Assembly (NCBI GenBank): GCA_903907865.1
Contig: CAIVPR010000098.1
Location: 89,304-153,303 of the forward strand
Reading direction: 5' to 3'
Source: an uncultured Acidobacteriia bacterium
GTDB taxonomy: Bacteria; Acidobacteriota; Terriglobia; Bryobacterales; Bryobacteraceae
Length of the DNA: 64,000 nucleotides
Part shown: in pieces, positions 8,499 through 19,524 of the stretch
Numbering within the stretch: position 1 is the first letter of the stretch
Layout: each line of letters begins with the position of its first letter
Program-made: the position numbers and the translations under genes
Notes under the pieces: generated by a model
Told to the model about the DNA's origin: nothing
The model's database searches: none
What the model saw: the letters and a program-made list of their open reading frames with translations, nothing else

Positions 8499-9923
8499 AT
8501 GGGCACAATCGCTATTCCCCTCCCAGCGATGGACGCCTCGCACCCGGCGCTCCCCGTACACACCAACAAGATTTGGCGATGGCTGGCCATTTTCGGGGGC
8601 GTCGCGGCACTGGCTGTCGGCATCCTGTACTTCGTCACCCGCACTCCCGCCGTTTCCCCGTACGCAACAGTGCGGGTGGACCGGGGCGACATTGACGCCA
8701 TCGTCAATACCGCCGGCAGCCTCAACGCGGTCGTGACAGTCCAAGTGGGTAGCCAGGTCTCGGGGAACATCCTCGCCCTCTACGCCGACTTCAACACCAA
8801 GGTCAAGAAGGGGCAGTTGGTCGCAGCAATCGACCCCGCGCCATTCCAGGCGTCGGTCGACCAAGCCACAGGCACCCTGAACGCCGCAATCGCGGCCGCC
8901 CGTACCTCCGAAGCCAACGTCGGCAAGGCTCGTGCCGACCTCGCCGCGGCGCAGGCCAATGTCGTCAACCAGCAGGGCAGTCTTGCCAAGGCTCGCAGCG
9001 CTGTGGAATTCGCGCAGGTGGACAATACCCGCAAGGCAACCATGTTCCAGGAAGGAATCGGGACCCACTCGGATGCCGATGTGGCCAAAGCGGCCCTCGA
9101 CCAGTCTGTTTCCGGCGTGGATTCCGCCGTAGCGGCGGTTGCCGCAGCGCAAGCCGCCGTGGATTCCAGCCGCAAGGGCGTGGAAGTGGCCCAGGCACAA
9201 TTGGCCCAGGCCAGTGCCATAGTTGCGCAAAACACGGCAGTCCTGGCCCAGGCAAAACTGAATTTGGACCACACCAAGATCCTCGCCCCCGTCGATGGCA
9301 CCGTGCAATCGAGGAGCATGGATGTCGGTCAGACGGTCGCAGCCTCGTTCGCCGCCCCGGTCATCTTCGTCATCGCCCAGGACATGACCAAGATGCAGGT
9401 GGATACCAACGTGGACGAATCCGACATGGCCGCGATCCAAGAGGGCCAATCGGCCAAGTTTACCGTCGACGCCTATCCGGGCTTGTCGTTCAACGGGACC
9501 GTGGGACAGGTCCGGCGCGCCCCCATCAACGTACAGAATGTGATCACTTATGACGTGGTGGTCAACGTCTCCAACCCGGACCTCAAACTGTTCCCCGGCA
9601 TGACCGCCAACGTGACCATCCTCACCGGACACCGCGCGAACGTGCTGCGCGTAACCAAGACGGCGTTGCGGTTCCGGCCTCGCGGCGCGGGCGGCCGGGC
9701 TCAGGCACCATCGGGACAAGCCGGACCTGTCGTGTATGTGCTGAATCCAAAGGGCGAGCCACAGGCCGTGCGCCTGACCACGGGGCTTTCCGATGCCAAC
9801 CGCGTCGAGGCCTTGAGCGGCCTGACCGAAGGCCAACTGCTCGTGACCGGGATGACGGCCAAGCCCGGAACCGCAGCCGGGCCCGCACCCTCAGGCGGCG
9901 GCAACAAGAAACTGGGGTTCTGA
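8499..9923 (+). CDS. Periplasmic adaptor subunit of a MacAB-type exporter
   Basis: A 474-residue HlyD/RND-type membrane fusion protein. After a cytoplasmic tail comes one membrane anchor ('WLAIFGGVAALAVGILYFV'), then the first lipoyl half ('GSQVSGNILALYADFNTKVKKGQ'). A long alanine-rich coiled-coil hairpin follows (about residues 115-250, dominated by A/Q/V/S), then the second lipoyl half ('LDHTKILAPVDGTVQSRSMDVGQTV') and a beta-barrel ('GLSFNGTVGQVRRAP'). These adaptors bridge an inner-membrane ABC permease to an outer-membrane TolC-like channel. The two downstream genes are the matching permease and ATPase. I chose ATG 8499; ATG 8529 would also keep the anchor. No TolC homologue lies in the window. 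Confidence 0.87.
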   Translation: MGTIAIPLPAMDASHPALPVHTNKIWRWLAIFGGVAALAVGILYFVTRTPAVSPYATVRVDRGDIDAIVNTAGSLNAVVTVQVGSQVSGNILALYADFNTKVKKGQLVAAIDPAPFQASVDQATGTLNAAIAAARTSEANVGKARADLAAAQANVVNQQGSLAKARSAVEFAQVDNTRKATMFQEGIGTHSDADVAKAALDQSVSGVDSAVAAVAAAQAAVDSSRKGVEVAQAQLAQASAIVAQNTAVLAQAKLNLDHTKILAPVDGTVQSRSMDVGQTVAASFAAPVIFVIAQDMTKMQVDTNVDESDMAAIQEGQSAKFTVDAYPGLSFNGTVGQVRRAPINVQNVITYDVVVNVSNPDLKLFPGMTANVTILTGHRANVLRVTKTALRFRPRGAGGRAQAPSGQAGPVVYVLNPKGEPQAVRLTTGLSDANRVEALSGLTEGQLLVTGMTAKPGTAAGPAPSGGGNKKLGF

Positions 9924-9924
9924 G

Positions 9925-11163
9925 ATGAACACACGAAAGATTTGGGCCAGCGTCCGAATCGCGTTGCGGGCGCTCCTGATCAATCGGATGCGTTCGGCGC
10001 TAACCATGCTCGGGATCATCATCGGGGTGGCGGCGGTGATCGCGATGGTGGCGGTTGGCTCGGGAGCCCAGGCGCGGATCAAGGACCAAATCGCTTCCAT
10101 CGGCAGCAATCTGATCATCGTGCTGTCGGGCTCGGTCTCCACCTCGGGGATCCGGATGGGCACCGGGAACGCGCAGACCCTCACGTTGGACGATGCCATC
10201 GCAATCGCGCAGGAGTGCGATGCTGCGGCGTTCGCGGCTCCTGCGGTCCGCGGAGGAGCCCAAACGGTCTTCGGCAACAACAATTGGGGCACCCAGGTCC
10301 TTGGCACGACCCCGGACTACCTCCCGATCCGCGATTTGGCGATCGACAAGGGTGCGAGTTTCACCAGCAGCGACGTGGACGGTTCCACCAAAGTTGCCCT
10401 GCTGGGAAAGACGGTGGCCGACAACCTGTTCAACGGCGAGAATCCCGTCGGGCAGATTATCCGCATCAAGAAGGTGCCGTTCACCGTGGTCGGCACCTTG
10501 GTTCCGAAAGGTCAGTCGCCCACCGGCCAGGATCAGGATGATGTCATCCTGGTGCCCGTGAGCACCGCCAAGAAGAAGGTCATCGGGGGTAGCCAGGCCA
10601 ACGCCGGGTCGGTGGGACAGATCCTGGTGCAAGCCCAGGAGGGCCGGAGCCAGGAGCTTCAGGACCAAATGGAGGGCTTGCTCCGACAGCGCCACCGTCT
10701 GCAGGCGAACGAGGACGACGATTTCAGCATTCGCAACATGGAGGAAGTCTTCCAGGCGCAGGAAAGCTCGGCCGAGGTGATGTCGATTCTGCTGGCGGCC
10801 ATCGCGTCCGTCTCGTTGATTGTGGGCGGAATCGGGATCATGAACATTATGCTGGTGTCGGTGAGCGAACGCACTAAGGAGATCGGCCTGCGCCAGGCAG
10901 TGGGCGCGAAAACGCGCGACATCCTGAGCCAGTTTCTTATTGAGGCGGTGACGCTGTCGCTGGTGGGAGGCGTGATCGGGATTGCGCTGGGCGTCGGTGC
11001 CAGCCTGCTGATTTCCTACTTCGCCCAGTGGTCCACGGTGGTCAGCCCGGCGTCCGTGTTGTTCGCGTTCCTGTTCTCGGCGGTCGTCGGAGTGTCGTTC
11101 GGCTTCTATCCGGCCCGGAAGGCCGCCTATATGGACCCGATCGAGGCCCTCCACTATGAGTAG
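9925..11163 (+). CDS. ABC transporter permease, MacB/FtsX family
   Basis: 412 residues with the MacB permease topology. There is one N-terminal span ('IIIGVAAVIAMVAVGSGA'), a large periplasmic MacB_PCD domain (about residues 50-270), then three C-terminal spans of the FtsX domain ('SIVGGIGIMNIMLVSVSERT'-like, 'LSLVGGVIGIALGVGASLLI', 'VLFAFLFSAVVGVSFGFYPA'). The conserved 'ERTKEIGLRQAVGAK' coupling region and terminal '[17 protein letters not shown]' are present. E. coli MacB carries the ATPase at the N-terminus of the same chain; here it is a separate gene overlapping by 8 bases. The complex would act as a mechanotransmission pump with the adaptor. Substrate unknown (macrolide, peptide, lipoprotein or siderophore are family precedents). 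Confidence 0.9.
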   Translation: MNTRKIWASVRIALRALLINRMRSALTMLGIIIGVAAVIAMVAVGSGAQARIKDQIASIGSNLIIVLSGSVSTSGIRMGTGNAQTLTLDDAIAIAQECDAAAFAAPAVRGGAQTVFGNNNWGTQVLGTTPDYLPIRDLAIDKGASFTSSDVDGSTKVALLGKTVADNLFNGENPVGQIIRIKKVPFTVVGTLVPKGQSPTGQDQDDVILVPVSTAKKKVIGGSQANAGSVGQILVQAQEGRSQELQDQMEGLLRQRHRLQANEDDDFSIRNMEEVFQAQESSAEVMSILLAAIASVSLIVGGIGIMNIMLVSVSERTKEIGLRQAVGAKTRDILSQFLIEAVTLSLVGGVIGIALGVGASLLISYFAQWSTVVSPASVLFAFLFSAVVGVSFGFYPARKAAYMDPIEALHYE

Positions 11164-11905
11164 CGGGAACATGATCGAGGTCTCCGACCTTTCCAGGACC
11201 TTCACAATCGGGGACATGACGGTGCGCGCCTTGCGGGAGGTGTCGCTGGAGATCGCGCGCGGCGATTTCGTAGCGATTATGGGGCCGTCGGGCTCTGGGA
11301 AGTCCACGTTCATGAATATCCTCGGATGCCTCGACAAGCCGAGCGCCGGGACGTACCGGCTCGACGGGGTTGCAGTGGAGGGCATGGGCCGCGACCAGTT
11401 GGCGGAAATCCGCAACGGCAAGATCGGCTTTGTCTTCCAACAGTTCAACCTGCTGGCGCGGACCAGCGCGGTCGAGAACGTGGAATTGCCGCTCCTCTAC
11501 GCGGCGGACAACGTCCCCGACCAGCGGGATCGTGCCATGCAGGCACTGTCGGCGGTTGGGCTGGCCGACCGCTCCGACCACCATCCCAACCAGCTTTCCG
11601 GTGGCCAGCAGCAACGGGTGGCCATCGCGCGGGCGCTGGTGAACAATCCTCAAATCATCCTCGCCGACGAGCCGACCGGCGCGCTCGATTCCCGCACCAG
11701 CGTGGAGATCATGGCGATTTTCCAGCGGCTCAATAAGTTGCAGGGCATCACGACGGTGATTGTGACGCACGAGCCCGATATCGCGACGTATGCCAACCGG
11801 AATATCTACTTCAAGGACGGCAAGGTGGTTCGGGATGAGAGGATCGCGTCTCCCAGCGTTGCTGAAGAGGAATTGAAAAAGTTGGGGGTTGCGGAAGCGG
11901 TGTAG
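11156..11905 (+). CDS. ABC transporter ATPase, MacB/LolD family
   Basis: 249 residues with every ATPase motif: Walker A 'GPSGSGKST', Q-loop 'FVFQQFNLL', signature '[15 protein letters not shown]', Walker B '[12 protein letters not shown]' and switch histidine 'IVTHEP'. The 'GALDS' and 'QQFNLLA' wording is typical of the MacB/LolD branch that pairs with FtsX-type permeases. It overlaps the permease 3' end by 8 bases and closes the operon. A hairpin containing the dispersed 20-base element begins 20 bases after its stop and probably terminates transcription. The start ATG follows the translationally coupled overlap. Confidence 0.92.
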   Translation: MSSGNMIEVSDLSRTFTIGDMTVRALREVSLEIARGDFVAIMGPSGSGKSTFMNILGCLDKPSAGTYRLDGVAVEGMGRDQLAEIRNGKIGFVFQQFNLLARTSAVENVELPLLYAADNVPDQRDRAMQALSAVGLADRSDHHPNQLSGGQQQRVAIARALVNNPQIILADEPTGALDSRTSVEIMAIFQRLNKLQGITTVIVTHEPDIATYANRNIYFKDGKVVRDERIASPSVAEEELKKLGVAEAV

Positions 11906-11925
11906 CGCCTCCCTGCAAGTTACTG

Positions 11926-11964
11926 CACTCCCTGATCCTGCCGAGCCGCGACCGCAAGGGAGTG
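11926..11964 (+). terminator. Hairpin carrying copy 1 of the dispersed 20-base element
   Basis: CACTCCCT (11926-11933) pairs perfectly with AGGGAGTG (11957-11964), 20 bases after the stop of the ABC ATPase. The right part contains the element GAGCCGCGACCGCAAGGGAG at 11943-11962, found again at 39308 and 40512. No strong T-run follows, so termination activity is inferred from position and structure. Confidence 0.45.
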
Positions 11965-11980
11965 TCGACCCCTGCTCCCA

Positions 11981-12390
11981 CTACACCCGGCGGGTCGGAA
12001 AGGCGTGGGAGTCTTGGAGCGCGGCATCGGGTGCCACCAAGGGCGCGACACTCTCGCCCTCCACATGCGCGGTTACCGTTGTATAGGTGCCGCTTTCGGG
12101 ATCGCGGTGGACGACTATCCGACGCGCGGGATGTCGAATACCCAGTAATCGGCGATTCCCGCCCATGCGTAAAGCCGCGCCTTGGGGCCGAGGTCGAAGT
12201 ACAGCGTCGAGTCCGAGATCTCGATCAGGAGCGTGACGTCCGATGCGGACGGATATCCGTCCTAGTAGTCGTCGCCGTCCTTGGCCAGGACCGCGATGTC
12301 CGGTTCCGGCTCGCTCGAAGGGTTGTCCTCCGGGGCCACATCCAGTGGCGACTCCACGTTCAAGCGGCGAACTACACTTGCGGTAGTCCG
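11981..12390 (-). pseudogene. Uma2 (DUF820) family endonuclease remnant
   Basis: Read on the minus strand, this stretch gives a recognisable Uma2 core. 'SSEPEPDIAVLAKDGDDY' is followed by an in-frame TAG (about 12263-12265), then 'DGYPSASDVTLLIEISDS', 'LYFDLGPKARLYAWAGIA' and 'DYWVFDIPR'. Near 12115 the frame shifts by one and continues as 'RRIVVHRDPESGTYTTV' to a stop at 11981. The order PD..V, EISDST, K..LY...G(I)..YW..D and the R.V.V.R.P tail is the family signature. The N-terminal third is missing or unrecognisable and an in-frame stop lies upstream. It is therefore a dead gene with at least two disabling lesions. It fills the otherwise gene-free 11906-12429 interval between the exporter and padR. 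Confidence 0.75.
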
Positions 12391-12396
12391 TTAGGT

Positions 12397-12420
12397 CGTG
12401 ATACGCTACATCGTGTCACG
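12397..12420. promoter_or_regulatory. Imperfect palindrome, probable PadR operator
   Basis: CGTGATAC at 12397-12404 and GTGTCACG at 12413-12420 are inverted with one mismatch, separated by eight bases. The palindrome ends nine bases before the padR start at 12430. PadR repressors commonly bind such dyads in their own promoters and autoregulate. The site is seen; binding is inferred. Confidence 0.5.
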
Positions 12421-12429
12421 TAATAGGCC

Positions 12430-12735
12430 ATGAACGACCCCTCAATCCTCGTACTCACCAGCCTCGCCGACGGCGACAAACACGGTTACCTCATGATGGA
12501 GGACATCCGCGTGTTCTCCGGCGTCCCCATCGGCCCCGGCACGCTCTACGGTGCCATCGCGCGCTTGGAGAAGGCGGGGCTAATCCTCGCCGTCCCATCC
12601 GACGATCCACGCCGCCAGCCGTACCGGATCACTGGCATGGGGCGGCAACACCTCCGCACCGTGGTGGACGGACTGGACCGGATTACCCGTGCAGCTTCCG
12701 GTCGTTTGACGGCTGGAAAGGCGGGCACCGCATGA
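12430..12735 (+). CDS. PadR family transcriptional regulator
   Basis: A 101-residue winged-helix protein. 'ILVLTSLADGDKHGYLMMEDI' is the first helix pair typical of PadR; 'PIGPGTLYGAIARLEKAGLI' is the recognition helix region; 'RRQPYRITGMGRQHL' is the wing and start of the C-terminal helix. It is short, with no extended C-terminal dimerisation domain, as in the many small acidobacterial PadR proteins. These often sit immediately upstream of the membrane protein they control. The stop overlaps the next ATG by four bases (ATGA), so the downstream Wzz-like protein is its probable regulatory partner. Inducer unknown. Confidence 0.9.
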   Translation: MNDPSILVLTSLADGDKHGYLMMEDIRVFSGVPIGPGTLYGAIARLEKAGLILAVPSDDPRRQPYRITGMGRQHLRTVVDGLDRITRAASGRLTAGKAGTA

Positions 12736-13928
12736 GGCTCGCCCAACTCCTGATTCGGCTCTATCCGCGCGAGTGGCGTCAGCGCTACGGCGTGGAGTTT
12801 GCGGGGTTGCTGGAGGAATCAGGCGTCGGCTGGTCGGAATTTCTGGACGTGGGGTGGAATGCCATGAAGGTGCGGATGCAGACGAAGACGGCGCGGATCC
12901 CGGTGTTGCTCGGGCTGGCGGGACTGGCCATCGGGTCGGTGGTGGCATACCGGATGCCGAATACCTATCAATCGACGGCGGTACTACTGATGCCGTCCGA
13001 AGCCGGTGACAAGGAAATCTCGAAACTGCAGGGCAGCGTCCTCAGTCGTCGGTCCCTGTCCGGCATCATCCAGGAGGTGGGGCTATACGAGTCCGAACGC
13101 CGTTCGCAACCGCTGGAAGACGTCATCGAACAGATGAAACACGATATCAGGATCGCCAATTCCGGTGTCACAAGCCACGGCCGCGGACTGTCGATTTCGT
13201 TCGCCAATTCCGATCCGGCACGTGCCCGGCGGACGGTGCAGCGGCTTCTGATGGCATTCATCGACACCAACTTTCAACAAAAGACAACCACGCTGTTGGT
13301 TGCCGACCCCCCGAACCTTCCGAGCCGGCCGTTGAGTCCGAATCGCTGGGTGGTTTGTATGGCTGGCCTCGGGCTGGGGCTGTTGGCGGGACTCGCGCTG
13401 TTGGGTGCGCGCCGCTGGCCGTTTGTCGCCGCCTCCGGATTGGTCGGCGCGACGGTCGCCTTTGCGATTTCCCTCGCAATCCCGGATCGGTACATCTCCA
13501 GCGTGGTGATCGTGACGGGCGATCCGGCCGCGAGCGCCGAGGTCGTGAAGTTCGTGCTGTCGAACCCGGATGCCCTGGCCCGCGTGCTCAAGGAGGCTGG
13601 GCCCGACAGTAAGAAGGGCGATCTTTCGGTGTCCAAGGCGGGCCCCGGAACGCTGGAGGTGCGCGTCATCGCCGAACGACCGGAACTGGCGCGCGCGGGT
13701 GCCGGCCGCCTTGCTGGAGAACTGCAGATGGAATCGACCCAGCGCCAGCTGATAGTGCACAAACTGGGCAACCCGGAGCCGTCGATGGAAGTGGTGGACC
13801 CCGCTCATTATCCCGAGAGTCCTACCTGGCCCAACCGTCCGGTCATCGGAATGCTCGGCCTCGTCTGCGGCCTGCTGCTGGCCGCGGGCGTTCGTGTAGT
13901 CCGCCGTCCCGCCCCGGCGATACCATAG
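12732..13928 (+). CDS. Wzz-like membrane protein with 'YPREWRQRYG' prefix
   Basis: 398 residues. It begins with 'LLIRLYPREWRQRYGVEFA', a prefix I know from acidobacterial membrane proteins encoded after PadR genes. Two similar halves follow. Each has a membrane span and then a Wzz-type periplasmic start: 'IPVLLGLAGLAIGSVVAYRM' with 'YQSTAVLLMPSEAGDKE', and 'GLVGATVAFAISLAIPDRY' with 'ISSVVIVTGDPAASAEVV'. A last span ('VIGMLGLVCGLLLAAGVRVV') closes the chain. Wzz proteins set polysaccharide chain length, and this might be a degenerate duplicate of that fold used for something else; no kinase domain is attached. Regulation by the overlapping padR is likely. Identification of the two Wzz-like halves is my reading, not a search result. 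Confidence 0.6.
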   Translation: MRLAQLLIRLYPREWRQRYGVEFAGLLEESGVGWSEFLDVGWNAMKVRMQTKTARIPVLLGLAGLAIGSVVAYRMPNTYQSTAVLLMPSEAGDKEISKLQGSVLSRRSLSGIIQEVGLYESERRSQPLEDVIEQMKHDIRIANSGVTSHGRGLSISFANSDPARARRTVQRLLMAFIDTNFQQKTTTLLVADPPNLPSRPLSPNRWVVCMAGLGLGLLAGLALLGARRWPFVAASGLVGATVAFAISLAIPDRYISSVVIVTGDPAASAEVVKFVLSNPDALARVLKEAGPDSKKGDLSVSKAGPGTLEVRVIAERPELARAGAGRLAGELQMESTQRQLIVHKLGNPEPSMEVVDPAHYPESPTWPNRPVIGMLGLVCGLLLAAGVRVVRRPAPAIP

Positions 13929-13933
13929 AGGTC

Positions 13934-14866
13934 GTGGCCCGCCTGTTCGCCGACCAACCGCTAAACACTTTCCGGCTCCCGGCGTTCCGGGCCGAGCATT
14001 TCCCCTACTCCGGCCCCTACCCGTGGCTCGATCTGCCGGACGCGAACGAGCGCATCGACGCCAAGCTCCGCTCCGGTGCCCTGACGCCGGAGGAGGCGGG
14101 CCAGTGTCGGTTCTGGCGGGAAAACGGCTACATCGTGGTGTCCGGTCTGATTGACGACGCGACTTTGGACACCGTCTGGTCCTCGTACGATGCCGCCGTG
14201 AAGAAGGGCCGAATCCAGCTTCCCCCCGAACCGGCGGGAGACGGCGACCCTTGGCCGGGCCGCTTCCTGAACCCCCACAAGAAGGCCGCGCACTTCTGCC
14301 GAATCCTCAAACACGAAGGCATTGCCAAGTGGATCCGCATCTTGATGGAGCGCGAGCCCAAGCCGCTCCAGACCATTGCCTCGCACAAAGGCAGCCAGCA
14401 GGGCGTCCATTCAGACTCGATCCACATGACGACCTACCCGCTCGGGTACCTGACCGCCGCTTGGATCGCCTTCGAGGACATCCACCCCGATTGCGGGCCG
14501 CTCGTCTACTATCCAGGCAGCCACCACCTCCCCTATTACTTCAGCAACGACGTGGGGATCTCCCCCGAGGATTTCAAACGCGAGGGCTATGCGCCCTACC
14601 AATCGCGGTACGAGCCCTTTATCCGGAACCTGATCGAGAAGCACGCCCTGCAGCCCCGCCATTTCCATGCCCGGAAAGGGGACGTGCTGATCTGGCATGC
14701 GAACCTGTTGCACGGGGGCTCGGCCCGGCAGGACCTTTCACTGAGCCGGAAGGCGCTGGTCTGCCACTATTTCGTGAAGGGAGCGTTTGTGTACCACGAT
14801 TTGGTGGCCGCGCGGTCCAAGCAACAGTATTCGGGGACTTGCCTGCTGGGGGCGGGCGGGGCGTAG
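13934..14866 (+). CDS. Phytanoyl-CoA dioxygenase (PhyH) family protein
   Basis: A 310-residue Fe(II)/2-oxoglutarate oxygenase-like protein. 'CRFWRENGYIVVSGLID' is the usual N-terminal helix-strand. 'GVHSDSIHMTTYPLG' supplies the HxD pair, 'CGPLVYYPGSHHLPYY' the core strand, and 'GDVLIWHANLLHGG' the distal histidine, with an arginine in 'ARQDLSLSRKALVCHYF' in place for 2-oxoglutarate. All metal ligands are therefore retained and the enzyme should be active. PhyH-family substrates range from acyl-CoAs to natural products and cannot be predicted. The start is a GTG five bases after the previous stop, so it may belong to the padR operon. Confidence 0.85.
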   Translation: MARLFADQPLNTFRLPAFRAEHFPYSGPYPWLDLPDANERIDAKLRSGALTPEEAGQCRFWRENGYIVVSGLIDDATLDTVWSSYDAAVKKGRIQLPPEPAGDGDPWPGRFLNPHKKAAHFCRILKHEGIAKWIRILMEREPKPLQTIASHKGSQQGVHSDSIHMTTYPLGYLTAAWIAFEDIHPDCGPLVYYPGSHHLPYYFSNDVGISPEDFKREGYAPYQSRYEPFIRNLIEKHALQPRHFHARKGDVLIWHANLLHGGSARQDLSLSRKALVCHYFVKGAFVYHDLVAARSKQQYSGTCLLGAGGA

Positions 14867-14930
14867 GCCAAGGTTGGATGGACACATCGCGCATCCCGCA
14901 GTGCCTAGCAACCGTAACTACAAATAGCGT

Positions 14931-14936
14931 TACAAT
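14931..14936 (+). promoter_or_regulatory. -10-like hexamer before brnT
   Basis: TACAAT ends five bases before the TTG start at 14942, again predicting a leaderless transcript. No good -35 is visible. BrnA usually represses this promoter in known brnTA operons; I did not recognise a specific operator. Confidence 0.35.
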
Positions 14937-14941
14937 GGTTC

Positions 14942-15220
14942 TTGCAGTTTGAGTGGGATGACCGCAAGGCCGAGTCAAATCTTGCCAAGCATTGTGTGCC
15001 GTTCGATTACGCCGTCCGTGTGTTCTTGGATCTCGGTCGATTGGATCGTGCCGACGCCCGAAAAGACTACGGCGAGAGTCGTTGGGTGACGCTTGGAAGG
15101 GTTGACGGTAGGTTGCTTGCCGTTGCGTACACACAGCGCACCGGAACCATCCGAATCATTTCAGCGCGAAAGGCGAACGAGCGGGAACAGAGGGAATATC
15201 ATGCAGGGTTACCGAATTGA
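14942..15220 (+). CDS. brnT: BrnT family toxin
   Basis: A 92-residue RelE-fold toxin. It opens with 'FEWDDRKAESNLAKHCV', continues with 'FDYAVRVFLD' and 'RWVTLGRVDGRLLAVAYTQR', and ends with 'IRIISARKANEREQREY', the characteristic BrnT start and finish. BrnT cleaves RNA to halt growth and is neutralised by BrnA. The start is a TTG directly before Gln-Phe-Glu-Trp; this matches the family N-terminus exactly and no ATG/GTG lies nearby in frame. The brnA start lies inside its 3' end. The gene is full length, unlike the broken second brnT at 61.95 kb. Confidence 0.85.
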   Translation: MQFEWDDRKAESNLAKHCVPFDYAVRVFLDLGRLDRADARKDYGESRWVTLGRVDGRLLAVAYTQRTGTIRIISARKANEREQREYHAGLPN

Positions 15221-15494
15221 CCCAAACAGTCTTCGTCAGTTAACGTCCGACGAAGCCGCACGGCTGGACGCGGCTTTAATCGACTATTCCGATATTCCCG
15301 AACTCGGCGACGAGTTCTTCAAGGCGGCGTCCATGCCGTGGCCACAGGCGAAACGCCAACTAACCATCCGGCTCGACTCCGATGTCCTCGACTGGCTGAA
15401 AAGCGGTGGCAAGGGCTACCAGACGAGGATTAACCACATCCTCCGGGCTGCGATGGAGGGTCCTCCAACATCTGAATCGCGGTCGAGGGGCTGA
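15201..15494 (+). CDS. brnA: BrnA family antitoxin
   Basis: A 97-residue antitoxin. The C-terminal part 'KRQLTIRLDSDVLDWLKSGGKGYQTRINHILRAAM' is the ribbon-helix-helix DNA-binding domain typical of BrnA, and the N-terminal 'LTSDEAARLDAALIDYSDIPEL' region would wrap the toxin. I chose the ATG at 15201, preceded by GAGGG about six bases upstream and overlapping brnT by 20 bases, the usual coupling for this pair; the longer open frame adds only antisense-like sequence. It ends 14 bases from the convergent lipid kinase gene. Confidence 0.87.
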   Translation: MQGYRIDPNSLRQLTSDEAARLDAALIDYSDIPELGDEFFKAASMPWPQAKRQLTIRLDSDVLDWLKSGGKGYQTRINHILRAAMEGPPTSESRSRG

Positions 15495-15508
15495 CCGAAT
15501 CAGACGAA

Positions 15509-18462
<2,954 letters not shown>

Positions 18463-18561
18463 CGCGTTCGCGTACTGATACCCGTTGGCACAGGATCGCG
18501 GCCCGGTGGTACCGGTACAAAGGTACTGGTTTGTCCGGGAGATACGCCCTATCGTGGACTC

Positions 18562-19359
18562 ATGGGCAACCGCTTCCATGTCGCAGTATCGATTCTGATC
18601 GGGATGGGGATCTCGATCCCGGCCAGCGCCAGCAGCTTGGGTGTCTACCTGTCGGCCCCGTCGGCTGTCACGAGCTCGGTAACGTTCACCAACAGCTCGA
18701 GCCTGACCACGGAAACGTTCGACAACAAGAACAACACCTACAGCACCTACAGTTCCGCAATCGGCACCTACACGGGCACCATGAAGGTGCAGTCGGCGGA
18801 CTCCTACGGCGGCGCGGGCGGCACCAGCTACATGACCTTCGGCGCGCAGAGCGGGACCTCGACGCCGGTGACGCTAACGCTCAAGACCCCCGAGACCTAC
18901 TTCGGCTTCTACTGGTCGGCGGGCGATGCCAACAACGGGATCGCGCTCTATTCCGCAGGCACCCAACTGGCGCATTTCACCACGGCCGACATCAAGAACA
19001 TGCTCGCCGGTCCCACGGTCACCGCGATCAACGGATCGACCTACCAGTCGAGCTCCTACAACTGCAACCCGAGCAACACAGCGCAGGATTGCTCCGAGCC
19101 CTTCGCCTTCGTCCACCTGATCGCCACGGGATTCACCTTCGACAAGATTGTGTTCGACAACAACACCACGACCGCAACGGGTTTCGAAAGCGACAACCAC
19201 ACCGTCGGCAGCGGCACCGTGGTGTTGCCGAACACCTTCGTGAGCGTGGAAACCTTGTCCGTCACTGCACAAGGGGCATCCACACCGGAACCAGGCAGCG
19301 TCGCGCTCATGTTCGTGGGCGTCGGAATGATCGCCTACCGTCGGCCGCTGCGCCGGTAA
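18562..19359 (+). CDS. PEP-CTERM sorting domain protein
   Basis: 265 residues with an N-terminal signal peptide (about residues 1-24, ending 'ASAS'), a Ser/Thr/Asn-rich beta domain, and a C-terminal 'TPEPGSVALMFVGVGMIAYRR' tail. That is the tripartite PEP-CTERM signal: PEP motif, one membrane span, basic end. Such proteins are processed by an exosortase and linked to exopolysaccharide and the cell surface. No exosortase lies in the window. The central domain, with 'ETYFGFYWSAGDANNGIALYSAG', resembles the lectin-like domain of other PEP-CTERM proteins. A TATCGT hexamer lies six bases before the ATG. Confidence 0.85.
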   Translation: MGNRFHVAVSILIGMGISIPASASSLGVYLSAPSAVTSSVTFTNSSSLTTETFDNKNNTYSTYSSAIGTYTGTMKVQSADSYGGAGGTSYMTFGAQSGTSTPVTLTLKTPETYFGFYWSAGDANNGIALYSAGTQLAHFTTADIKNMLAGPTVTAINGSTYQSSSYNCNPSNTAQDCSEPFAFVHLIATGFTFDKIVFDNNTTTATGFESDNHTVGSGTVVLPNTFVSVETLSVTAQGASTPEPGSVALMFVGVGMIAYRRPLRR

Positions 19360-19376
19360 GGAAATCCAGCCAGCTA

Positions 19377-19406
19377 TGTAATGGACGCTCCACGCGCGAC
19401 ATTACA
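19377..19406. other. Inverted repeat 3' of the PEP-CTERM gene
   Basis: TGTAATG (19377-19383) is mirrored by CATTACA (19400-19406); extending outward gives 9 of 10 matching bases. It lies 18 bases after the PEP-CTERM stop and about 120 bases before the FHA gene. It could be a weak terminator or a regulator site; I have no evidence to choose. Confidence 0.25.
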
Positions 19407-19512
19407 AAGCTGAGTGCGACACATTTCCAAATCCAACCCTGTCAACCCAGAGGGACAACCACCATCGCAAGGGAAAAGGGGTGGAATCTCGCCAGAGCCA
19501 CACGGTTCCGCC

Positions 19513-19518
19513 TACAAT
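19513..19518 (+). promoter_or_regulatory. -10-like hexamer before the FHA/PP2C/kinase operon
   Basis: TACAAT ends six bases before the ATG at 19525, the first gene of the signalling and cell-wall operon. No convincing -35 is seen at 17 bases. Confidence 0.35.
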
Positions 19519-19524
19519 GGGTGC

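Noticed and set aside
11962..12423. 153-codon plus-strand frame
   Set aside because: It is the antisense of the Uma2 remnant.
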